In this document: piece after piece, positions 17,794 to 24,901 of the stretch
How positions within the stretch are numbered: the first letter of the stretch is position 1
Layout: the number at the start of each line of letters is the position of its first letter
Source of the DNA: JAHBNG01 sp039028975
Lineage (GTDB): Bacteria > Chloroflexota > Anaerolineae > Caldilineales > Caldilineaceae
Direction: 5' to 3'
Assembly: GCA_039028975.1 (NCBI GenBank)
Contig: JBCCHB010000020.1
Coordinates: 1 to 64,000 of the forward strand
DNA: 64,000 nt
The notes under the pieces: model-generated
Told to the model about the DNA's origin: nothing
The model's database searches: none
Seen by the model: only the letters and a program-made list of their open reading frames with translations
Position numbers and translations under genes: made by a program

Positions 17794-18801
17794 CTATCCT
17801 ATGCCGAGAAAGCGATCTCTACCTTCTACCAATGCCGCCATCTTGCGATCCGATACGCTGCGTGAGAGCATCCAGAATCCGCAATCGGGATGGATCCATT
17901 GCACCCGATTGGGGCCGAGCACGTTAACGGCCCGATCAATGCGCTGTGCCACCGTATCTGGACTTTCCACACCGTTATCTTTAATGTCAACCACGCCGAT
18001 GCCAATCCCAATATCACTTCGTAAGGCTTTAAAGCTATCAAGCTCCTCATATCCTCGGCGGGCAAATTCCAACACAAGGTGATCCACGTGAAGATTGTTC
18101 AGAAATCGCATTAAATTTTTCCACGTTCCCTCTTGGATGCTCTGCCCACCATAGTTGCCGAAGCAGAGGTGCAATCCCTTTTGACCTTCAATGGCATCTA
18201 GAACTCGGTTAAAAGGAGCATGTGCCCATTTCGCATCTTGAGGGTGGCCTGGCAAGTTTGCTTCATCCAATTGTACGACTAGTGCATCAATATTGGCCAC
18301 CTGATTTGCCAGAACCGTGGCAATGTCCATGGTCAACGCTTGTAGGTCACCATAATGTTTGTCGACCAATGTTTTGGCCAACATATAAGGGGCCGTCAAG
18401 GTAAATTTAAGCGGGTAAGTGGTCAATGACTTCACAAAATCCCACGCACTAGGCAAATTGAGTAGCCCTTCATCAATCTGGCTCCGTACAATCCCCGCAG
18501 GCTGGTTCCGAAATCCCATACCGGACTGGCTCCAGAATTCGGCTAATTCGCTACGGCTTAGTCGGGTATCAATGCCTTCCATGGGGGCAATGAAGTATTC
18601 GATCATCCCATTGGTTTCTGGGTGATTCACATCAAACCGGGACAGTTCACCATCGGCAATTAAGTCAATCCCAGCCAACTCCTGGGTCTTCATGACAGCC
18701 ATCACTGCATCGCGATGGGCCTCAGTCGACGCTGCATTCCGTAACCAACTTGGAATCGGGTAACTGCCCACAACGGTTGTTTTAATTTCAGATGTGGTCA
18801 T
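17794..18801 (-). CDS. MetE C-terminal-like (cobalamin-independent methionine synthase family) protein
   Basis: A 335-residue protein with only the catalytic C-terminal half of a MetE-type enzyme. The start TTVVGSYPIPSWLR is typical. The zinc ligand set of the family is present: His and Cys in LHLCFGNYGG, Glu in LVLEFARRG and Cys in WIHPDCGFW. It can therefore bind zinc and activate a thiol, and could use a methyl donor other than folate. Stand-alone short MetE homologues include archaeal methionine synthases and methyltransferases or thiol-ligating enzymes of unknown role. Its ATG overlaps the stop of the preceding gene (ATGA), placing it at the end of a five-gene catabolic set. Confidence 0.82.
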   Translation of the reverse strand: MTTSEIKTTVVGSYPIPSWLRNAASTEAHRDAVMAVMKTQELAGIDLIADGELSRFDVNHPETNGMIEYFIAPMEGIDTRLSRSELAEFWSQSGMGFRNQPAGIVRSQIDEGLLNLPSAWDFVKSLTTYPLKFTLTAPYMLAKTLVDKHYGDLQALTMDIATVLANQVANIDALVVQLDEANLPGHPQDAKWAHAPFNRVLDAIEGQKGLHLCFGNYGGQSIQEGTWKNLMRFLNNLHVDHLVLEFARRGYEELDSFKALRSDIGIGIGVVDIKDNGVESPDTVAQRIDRAVNVLGPNRVQWIHPDCGFWMLSRSVSDRKMAALVEGRDRFLGIG

Positions 18802-19613
18802 TCGGCAACTTTACCTTCTATCGTATTTAAAAGTCTCTTTAGTGTGGAAATCTCTCTCGGTAGATGAGTCTGATGCGGCTCCCACTTGATCCATTCCCCG
18901 CTCAAATAGCCACTGTATTGGTCGGCGTGGAGCAACTCCATAGCCCGCTGGTGATCCACTTCGCCTTGCCCAATGGGCTTTAATTCGAGCGCATTTGGAT
19001 TTGTAGAACCATCGTGAATGTGTGCATGCCGAATCCAAGGACGCAGGGTTTCAAATGCGGCATCCATGGTTGAATTCCCCCTGCGCAACGGGTGCCAGAT
19101 ATCCCAATTCACAGCAATGGCTGATGCATCAACCGCGGCCATGATGGCGGCAACGTGGTTGGGATCACACCAATCGTCATGGGTCTCCATGCAGACAGCG
19201 ACGTTGCGGTCTTCAGCATGGCTTGCAACAGACCCTAACGCATTGGCAACATTTTCTATAGCCGTGTCTCTCTCGATTCCCTCTGGAATTTGGCCACCAA
19301 AGACACGAAGGGCAGGGATACCCAAGTCGGCGGCTAAATCGATATATTGATGGGTCTCCTCAACTTGGTCGGCAACGGTCGTTGGGTCTGCATAGCGGCA
19401 GGAAACAGCCAAGCAGCAGAGCGCAACTCCAGCGTCAGCTGCTTTTTGCTTTATGGTCTTTCGATCGCGGTCAGGCGCACTCAGCTCAATACCATGGGCA
19501 TGCCCGCTACCGGCCCGGGGTTCAATGCCGTCATACCCAAGCTCAGATGCCAAAGAAAGCGTCTCATCCAGCGTCAATTCGGGGGTAGAAAAGCTCATAA
19601 AAGCAAATTTCAT
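18798..19613 (-). CDS. Sugar phosphate isomerase/epimerase (xylose isomerase-like TIM barrel)
   Basis: A 271-residue TIM-barrel protein of the AP endonuclease 2 / xylose isomerase-like superfamily. Predicted metal ligands occur at the usual strand ends: Glu in VCMETHDDW, Asp in NWDIWHP, His in HAHIHDG and Glu in GYLSGEWIKW. The N-terminus (MKFAFMSFSTPELTLDETL) is a normal start. Members isomerise or epimerise keto-sugars or inositol derivatives. It is next to a Gfo/Idh/MocA dehydrogenase, a frequent partner in sugar and inositol catabolism. The ATG is 9 nt after the preceding stop. Confidence 0.85.
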   Translation of the reverse strand: MKFAFMSFSTPELTLDETLSLASELGYDGIEPRAGSGHAHGIELSAPDRDRKTIKQKAADAGVALCCLAVSCRYADPTTVADQVEETHQYIDLAADLGIPALRVFGGQIPEGIERDTAIENVANALGSVASHAEDRNVAVCMETHDDWCDPNHVAAIMAAVDASAIAVNWDIWHPLRRGNSTMDAAFETLRPWIRHAHIHDGSTNPNALELKPIGQGEVDHQRAMELLHADQYSGYLSGEWIKWEPHQTHLPREISTLKRLLNTIEGKVAE

Positions 19614-19622
19614 GTCATATCC

Positions 19623-20708
19623 TTAGGTAATTGATACCGCCGCGCCTTGCTCGGCAGATTGATAGATTGCATCGGTGATTTGCTGTATAACGAGAGAACG
19701 AGCCAGATCCGTTTGGGGACGCTTCCCGGTACGAATGGCCTGAGCCAAATCAGCGCTGGGACCTGTATGGACCATCTGGTGATCTTCGTTAGCATCACAT
19801 AGAACTTCTGAGTGAGTCCCATCTGTGGCGTCGGCACGAAAATGAATATGCTTCCCATCCGAATGGGGCGTCATCTGTAAGCGGAGCGACCCTTCTTCAC
19901 CGATAATTTCCCAAGCAAATTCTCGTTGCGCTGCCACAAATTCCGCCCGTTCATAGCTAATGGTGATGCCGTCTCCACAGCGAATGAGTGCGGTGACATG
20001 GGTCTCTGCATCGGAATCTGGTGCAGCGTAGGCAGAAAAAGGGGATGGTACGGTCCACGTCTGAGCCAAAACCAACTGCGGTTCTAGGACCCACCCAGTG
20101 ATACCTAGTAGATAATCGAGGTCATAACAACCCCAGTTGGACATGATCCCCCCGGCATTTAGAGAGCGATTTAATCGCCAAGCTGGTGGTGGATTTTTTG
20201 GAGGAGGACCCGCCGCATTGATTGCTCGACAACGAACCATGCGTAAACCCCCTAGCGCACCACTGGCCAGAAAGTCGGTTACCTGGTTTGTAGCATTTAA
20301 AAATTGGTAGCGAGAAGAGCAACAGGCAACTATCAACTTATTCTGGGTAGAGTTATTCCGGGCCAAATTCTCCTGGGCAGCCATCAACTCCTGGACTTCG
20401 GCACCATTCATGGCCACAGGCTTTTCGGTTAGAACGTGTTTTCCTTGGGCCAATGCTTGTAGAGCCAGTGACTTACGATAACAGGCGGGCATGGCCAGCA
20501 CGACGGCTTCGATGGCCTCATCAGCCAATAGCGACTCAGAATCATGGTAGATTTTGGCGGCACCATATTGGGTGCCAATTTCTTGCGCAACGTCAGCACG
20601 CAGATCGGCTACTGCTTGTAGTACACAAGAAGTAGATTCTGCAACGGCTTGGGCATGACGGCGCCCAATCACGCCGCAGCCGATAATCCCAAAACGAACT
20701 GCCTCCAT
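19623..20708 (-). CDS. Gfo/Idh/MocA family oxidoreductase
   Basis: A 361-residue NAD(P)-dependent oxidoreductase. The Rossmann motif GIIGCGVIGRRHA is at residues 7-19, and the EKPVA motif contains the conserved catalytic-site Lys. The C-terminal half is the usual beta-sheet substrate domain. Members oxidise sugars, inositols or pseudo-glycosides. Its ATG is one base after the stop of the old-yellow-enzyme gene, showing strong coupling, and it precedes the TIM-barrel isomerase. The substrate is unknown. Confidence 0.88.
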   Translation of the reverse strand: MEAVRFGIIGCGVIGRRHAQAVAESTSCVLQAVADLRADVAQEIGTQYGAAKIYHDSESLLADEAIEAVVLAMPACYRKSLALQALAQGKHVLTEKPVAMNGAEVQELMAAQENLARNNSTQNKLIVACCSSRYQFLNATNQVTDFLASGALGGLRMVRCRAINAAGPPPKNPPPAWRLNRSLNAGGIMSNWGCYDLDYLLGITGWVLEPQLVLAQTWTVPSPFSAYAAPDSDAETHVTALIRCGDGITISYERAEFVAAQREFAWEIIGEEGSLRLQMTPHSDGKHIHFRADATDGTHSEVLCDANEDHQMVHTGPSADLAQAIRTGKRPQTDLARSLVIQQITDAIYQSAEQGAAVSIT

Positions 20709-20709
20709 A

Positions 20710-22143
20710 TCAGCCTGCCTTTATTTCCTGCAAGCGCTCATACTCAGGGCGTTGCTTATAAAAATTATCTAAAGGGAAACACCCCGAGATCATACCATTC
20801 CGTGGTCCGGTCGTACAATCGCTAAATGTGCGACAAATCCTCTTCCTCTGGATCGAACGACCAGCCAACACATCGGCGCAAAAATCTGGATAGCTAAGCA
20901 CCATGCGACCGATGCCGACAAAGTCACTCCGGCCACTACGGATGACATGTTGAGCGACGTTGGGCAGCCAATCTTGTAAATAGGAATACCCCGAGCCGAC
21001 ATAGAGAAAGTCAGGACGCTGCTTTTTCAGTTCGGCGACTAAATTGATATGCCTTGCCACGCCCAAAAGGGGATCTTCTGGTGGTTGGTAGCCATCGGAT
21101 GGAGGAAAGAGGGCTGGCCGAATGAGATGAGGTGTGTAGTAGGGACTACCTGCCGTAATATTGATCAGATCAATCTGCAATTCGGCCAACAGATCCAAGA
21201 AAGCCAATGGCTCACGCAAATCGATTGCCAAACCTGTGGAATCGGCCCCAAAGGCATATGGATAGCTTGAACCATTTTGATGTGCAGGAATCCCCTTTCC
21301 TTCCTGCTCTGGATCAGGCTGAAAGGGGATAAAGTCAATTGCGCTTAAACGAACACCCATCTCTATTCCTGGTACCTCGCTGCGGATGCCCTCCACAAGT
21401 TCCCGGATAAAGCGGGTGCGATTCTCAAAACTGCCACCATATTTCCCTGGCCGATCCATAGCCGTTAGAAACTCATGGCCCAAATAGCCGTGGCAGTGTT
21501 TTAGATCAACGAAGTCAAATCCAGCCTCTTTGGCCAGACGAGCCCCTTGGATAAAATCACCAATCAATTTATCAATATCCTCGTCCCTCATCAGCGTGGA
21601 ATCATCTGTAATGCCAAATTTTGCATCGAGTATGGGGTGTCGATAAAGGGTTTGTGGCTTCATTTTGAAGAGATCGTCCGGCTTGCTGAAGCGCCCAGAG
21701 TGGGTCAACTGTAGGCCGATAAGCAGATCACGGCTCTCACCATGATGGCTCTCATGGGCATCTACCAATACTTGCCGCAGCGTCCGAAACGCATCAACAG
21801 AGTCTGGTGAAATGACCAATTGGTTTGGGTTGGCACGAGCATTATGGCGAACAGCCACGGCTTCGCAACCCCAAATCAACTTGGCTCCACTCTGGCCAAA
21901 ATGGGTCCAGCGGCGACGAACTAAATCACTTGGATGCCCATTCTGTTCTGCGTCCCATCCCTCCATGGGTAAGATGGCAAACCGATTCCCGATGGTTCGC
22001 CCCCGCCACTCACAAGGTTGCGCAAGGGGTGATTCACCTCCTGACTCTACATCCTCATCAAAATCGATCTCAGCACCAATGGCTGCAAGATAATCGCGAA
22101 AAAGTTCGGGGGTACGTAGCGCTGCAACTCTTCGAATCTTCAC
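20710..22143 (-). CDS. NADH:flavin oxidoreductase (old yellow enzyme family)
   Basis: A 477-residue FMN-binding TIM-barrel protein. Landmarks are GNRFAILPMEGWD, LQLTHSGR, FVDLKHCHGYLGHEFL with the paired His residues, and DFVGIGRMVLSYPDF near the phosphate-binding end. The C-terminus has CRTFSDCTTGPRNGMISGC, a cysteine arrangement that departs from the CxxC..C Fe-S motif of 2,4-dienoyl-CoA reductase and could still bind metal. There is no second FAD/NAD domain. The start is a GTG (22141-22143) preceded by GAGAGG. It opens a run of four genes with almost no spacing. Confidence 0.87.
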   Translation of the reverse strand: MKIRRVAALRTPELFRDYLAAIGAEIDFDEDVESGGESPLAQPCEWRGRTIGNRFAILPMEGWDAEQNGHPSDLVRRRWTHFGQSGAKLIWGCEAVAVRHNARANPNQLVISPDSVDAFRTLRQVLVDAHESHHGESRDLLIGLQLTHSGRFSKPDDLFKMKPQTLYRHPILDAKFGITDDSTLMRDEDIDKLIGDFIQGARLAKEAGFDFVDLKHCHGYLGHEFLTAMDRPGKYGGSFENRTRFIRELVEGIRSEVPGIEMGVRLSAIDFIPFQPDPEQEGKGIPAHQNGSSYPYAFGADSTGLAIDLREPLAFLDLLAELQIDLINITAGSPYYTPHLIRPALFPPSDGYQPPEDPLLGVARHINLVAELKKQRPDFLYVGSGYSYLQDWLPNVAQHVIRSGRSDFVGIGRMVLSYPDFCADVLAGRSIQRKRICRTFSDCTTGPRNGMISGCFPLDNFYKQRPEYERLQEIKAG

Positions 22144-22199
22144 AATCCCTCTCTATTCAGGCTTCTTTATATTCAGTCGTCAAACGTGCAACGGGCTGC

Positions 22200-22510
22200 A
22201 CCACAGGGGATGGAAATCGGAACAAGGATTAGAAGATTTAACAGATTTTTATCTTTCTAATCTTGTCCTTTCTGTTTTTCAGGCCATTCATTCATCCAAC
22301 TTCACCACGTATGGATGAAAATCCAACAAAGATTAGAAGATTATGCAGATGTTTATCTTTCTAATCTTGTGATCCTTGCTAATCTTCAGGGCAGACATTC
22401 ATCCAACTGCACCACGGAAAGATGAAAATCAAACAAAGATTTAGGAGATTGCGCAGATTCTTAATCTTTCTAAGATTGTCATTTTTGTTATTTTCAGGTC
22501 AAATCGCAAC
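22200..22510. repeat. Three-unit ~107-bp tandem repeat
   Basis: Three degenerate units begin near 22208, 22314 and 22421 (GATGGAAATCGGAACAAGG, GATGAAAATCCAACAAAG, GATGAAAATCAAACAAAG). Each continues with AGATTAGAAGATT, a short spacer, then TTTCTAATCTTG. Each unit is therefore itself an inverted repeat (GATTAGAA / TTCTAATC) that can fold. It fills the 367-bp gap between the SDR and old-yellow-enzyme genes, which otherwise holds no gene. Confidence 0.8.
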
Positions 22511-23287
22511 CTATAATCTTCGTAGATGGAATCCGCCATCCACATTAAAGACTTCACCCGTGGAAAAAGGGAAATGCCCCTCGGCAATTGCTACGACGGC
22601 CTTCCCCACATCTTCAGGCTGTCCCCAGCGTTGAATCGGGGTGAGACCTTCGGCAATCAGCTTGTCGTACTTATCTTTCACCACGCGGGTTAGATCCGTT
22701 GCCATAATGCCGGGACGAACCTCATAGACATTAATGCCGTAGGGAACGAGCTGATCGGCAAATAGGGCTGTAACCATGCTGAGCCCGGCTTTGGATATAC
22801 AATACTCACCGCGATTGGGGCTGCTTGTATAAGCGCTAATTGAGCTAACGTTAATAATCATTGGTTGCTCAACGATTCCCTTAGCCTGCAATTGAATCAT
22901 CTGATTAGCCACATGTTGGCTTAGGAAAAAAGGCGCTTTCAAATTCACGTCCATGACTTCATCATAGCTCTCTTCGCCCACTTCTAGAATATTCAACCGA
23001 GCTTTTGGGCCAATGCCAGCATTATTAACGAGCAGATCAATTCGGCCAAAGTGGTTTACTGTTTCTCTGACCAAGTGGGTTCTTGCCTCAGCCTGAGCCA
23101 CATCCGCTTGAACGACTAAGGTGTTTGCGCCTTGAGCCTCTACCAATGCAGCTACTTCGGTAGATTGTCCACTTACCCAATCATTGATTACCAAATCCCA
23201 ACCGACTTGGGCTAAGGCCAATGCGATACCTCGACCAATTCCCCTGGCAGAACCAGTAACAATGGCAACCCGTCGCTTGCTATGCAT
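22511..23287 (-). CDS. Short-chain dehydrogenase/reductase (FabG-like)
   Basis: A 258-residue classical SDR. It has the TGSARGIGRG cofactor motif near residue 12, LVNNAGIGP at about 87-95, catalytic Ser in INVSSISAY, Tyr/Lys in EYCISKAG, and C-terminal FNVDGGFHLRRL. It is annotated as 3-ketoacyl-ACP-reductase-like in many genomes, but the neighbouring catabolic genes make a sugar or polyol dehydrogenase more likely. ATG at 23287 is preceded by GAGGG at 5-6 nt. It precedes the five-gene catabolic run and follows the GntR regulator. Confidence 0.87.
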   Translation of the reverse strand: MHSKRRVAIVTGSARGIGRGIALALAQVGWDLVINDWVSGQSTEVAALVEAQGANTLVVQADVAQAEARTHLVRETVNHFGRIDLLVNNAGIGPKARLNILEVGEESYDEVMDVNLKAPFFLSQHVANQMIQLQAKGIVEQPMIINVSSISAYTSSPNRGEYCISKAGLSMVTALFADQLVPYGINVYEVRPGIMATDLTRVVKDKYDKLIAEGLTPIQRWGQPEDVGKAVVAIAEGHFPFSTGEVFNVDGGFHLRRL

Positions 23288-23299
23288 TGAACCCTCGTG

Positions 23300-23390
23300 T
23301 ACTTTGCCAGAAAAGCTCCGTCCTCTCTGCTCCCAATTCTCAAAACTGGATGGACAAGGGTCGGGATACGACTTTTCTGGCCATCTATAT
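23300..23390. repeat. MITE-like element, family 1 (copy F)
   Basis: A 91-bp element starting TACTTTGCCAGAAAAG and ending CTTTTCTGGCCATCTATA, so the ends form an inverted repeat (GCCAGAAAAG / CTTTTCTGGC). The interior is more diverged than in the other copies. It lies between the SDR and the GntR regulator. Confidence 0.7.
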
Positions 23391-23407
23391 TGCCTCCCTA
23401 TACCGCA

Positions 23408-24058
23408 TCACTCTAAATGTCTGAGATAGCCAGCCAACGCTTGGCGGTTGTGTTCCTGAACCACTTTTTCTACTTTGTCCGGGTCCCGAGTACGTAGCGC
23501 CTCAAGCAAGATCCAGTGATCCCGTTGAGCGTCCCGAATTCGCCTAGAGAAGACTTGCTCCAAGTAAAGGCGCCTTAGACGATTCCAGTAATCAACAACT
23601 TGCTGCATCAGCGCACCGACCAGAGGCATATTCGCCTTTTCACAAAAGAGTTGATGCAACTCCACGTTCTGCTCAGACCAACGTTCTACATCATTCACTG
23701 TGGCATCCATGGCATGTAGGAGTGATTCGATCTGGGCAAGGTCGTCATCGGTTAAACGAGAACAGGCTGCACGCCCACTGATGACCTCCGTGGCCTCGAG
23801 CAAGGCAAAGATCTCTTCAATCGATTCCTTGTGCATTTCTGCTACCCGAGCACCGACGTAGGGTTCGATAGTCACTAATCCCTCTGATTGAAGCTGCTGC
23901 AGTGCTTCTCTTACGGGAATAGGGCTGACACCTAAATCGGATGATAACTCATCAATAATAAGCCTAGTCTCTGGCTCGAGTTCACCGCTCAGAATACGCT
24001 CGCGAATTGTTTCATAAACAAATTCTTTCTTACTGCGAAAAGTAGTAGTTGGACGCAT
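23408..24058 (-). CDS. GntR family transcriptional regulator (FadR/FCD subfamily)
   Basis: A 216-residue regulator. Residues ~8-75 form the GntR winged helix-turn-helix (VYETIRERILSGELEP, LSSDLGVSPIPVREALQQL). Residues ~85-210 form an all-helical FCD ligand domain, with candidate metal/ligand residues in NVELHQLFCEKANMP and DAQRDHWILLEALR, and HNRQAL near the end. FCD regulators usually sense organic acids or acyl compounds and repress an adjacent pathway. Here the likely target is the downstream SDR-to-MetE-like set, so the ligand is probably a sugar acid or similar intermediate. Confidence 0.9.
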   Translation of the reverse strand: MRPTTTFRSKKEFVYETIRERILSGELEPETRLIIDELSSDLGVSPIPVREALQQLQSEGLVTIEPYVGARVAEMHKESIEEIFALLEATEVISGRAACSRLTDDDLAQIESLLHAMDATVNDVERWSEQNVELHQLFCEKANMPLVGALMQQVVDYWNRLRRLYLEQVFSRRIRDAQRDHWILLEALRTRDPDKVEKVVQEHNRQALAGYLRHLE

Positions 24059-24113
24059 AAACTATAATTTATTCGTATCTTCAAACGGAGCTGGGCCTAA
24101 CAGGGGAGACATT

Positions 24114-24128
24114 CATATATTATATATG
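24114..24128. promoter_or_regulatory. Perfect AT-rich palindrome, candidate operator
   Basis: CATATAT-T-ATATATG, a perfect 15-bp palindrome in the divergent region between the GntR gene (minus, starts 24058) and the phosphatase gene (plus, starts 24223). Its position fits an autoregulatory operator, but AT-rich palindromes also arise by chance. Confidence 0.3.
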
Positions 24129-24186
24129 TTTATAGTAGAATCATAGGCGAAATACATGTAAATGTCAAGGCGATTCGGTGCCTACC

Positions 24187-24215
24187 TTTCTTTTCGCCTC
24201 TTATCAAGGTATACT
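24187..24215 (+). promoter_or_regulatory. Candidate promoter of the phosphatase gene
   Basis: TTTCTT (24187-24192), 17 bp, TATACT (24210-24215). The expected start site falls at or just before the ATG at 24223, and no well-spaced Shine-Dalgarno is visible, so the message could be leaderless. Confidence 0.4.
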
Positions 24216-24222
24216 GTAGATT

Positions 24223-24756
24223 ATGAATGCTTTTCACTGGGCTTTTGATAAGCTCTATCCACTGATTCGTTTTTACTACGAAACAAAATTGGGACATCGT
24301 TGGTTTGATCAGATCACACCGACGCTTTGGCTGGGTGGTGCGCCCACCTACCAGCGTGACTATGATTTTCTCATTGATAAGGGAATCGGTGCTGTGGTGA
24401 ATATTCGTGCCGAACGAGATGATGATCAAGCAATCTATGCTCGTCACGATATTCGTTACCTTCAGCTAAAGGTGCTAGATGTGCTGGTTCCACCCAACGA
24501 GATTTTAGATGAAGGTGTTGAGTGGATGCGACAACAGCTTGATGAAGGGAGGTCAATTTTGGTGCATTGTGCTAAAGGGCGCAGTCGATCGGCAACGCTT
24601 CTGGCAGCATACCTGGTGCGTTATGAGGGAATGAGTTTAGGAGAGGCACATCATCTGATGAAGGAGAAGCGCGCTTTGACCAAGTTGGACCCACGGCATC
24701 TTCGGCAAGTAGAGCAATGGAACAAAAAGGGTGGAGTGGAAAACTCCACCCAATAA
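24223..24756 (+). CDS. Dual-specificity protein phosphatase
   Basis: A 177-residue cysteine phosphatase. The P-loop HCX5R is VHCAKGRSRS, with the catalytic Cys at about residue 114 and Arg six residues on; the general-acid Asp is in LKVLDVLVPP about 30 residues earlier. The N-terminal ~25 residues (aromatic-rich) precede the phosphatase core. Substrates could be phosphotyrosine/phosphothreonine proteins or phosphoinositide-like lipids; some bacterial members resemble PTPMT1 (phosphatidylglycerophosphate phosphatase), and the aromatic N-terminus would fit membrane proximity. It is monocistronic and convergent with the C25 peptidase. Confidence 0.87.
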   Translation: MNAFHWAFDKLYPLIRFYYETKLGHRWFDQITPTLWLGGAPTYQRDYDFLIDKGIGAVVNIRAERDDDQAIYARHDIRYLQLKVLDVLVPPNEILDEGVEWMRQQLDEGRSILVHCAKGRSRSATLLAAYLVRYEGMSLGEAHHLMKEKRALTKLDPRHLRQVEQWNKKGGVENSTQ

Positions 24757-24882
24757 GGCCACTCCACAGAATAAAATACCCGTTCAGTAGGCCGGTTACC
24801 TTCTAGGTGCCGTGCCGGTCCATCCGCACAAGGGCGTGCTCACTGCTCAAATTTTGGGTACTTAATTTTTGTGGAGTGGCCT
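24756..24882. repeat. Inverted-repeat element between convergent genes
   Basis: A 127-bp segment bounded by AGGCCACTCCACA at 24756 and its inverse TGTGGAGTGGCCT at 24882. The similarity continues inward (GAATAAAATACCC versus AAAATTAAGTACCC). It could be a solitary non-autonomous element or a bidirectional terminator for the phosphatase and peptidase genes. Confidence 0.65.
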
Positions 24883-24901
24883 AAGGCGAATGAACAATAA
24901 T

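Noticed and set aside
22422..22634. Plus-strand ORF across the tandem repeat and the end of the SDR gene.
   Set aside because: It reads through low-complexity repeat DNA and is antisense to the SDR gene.
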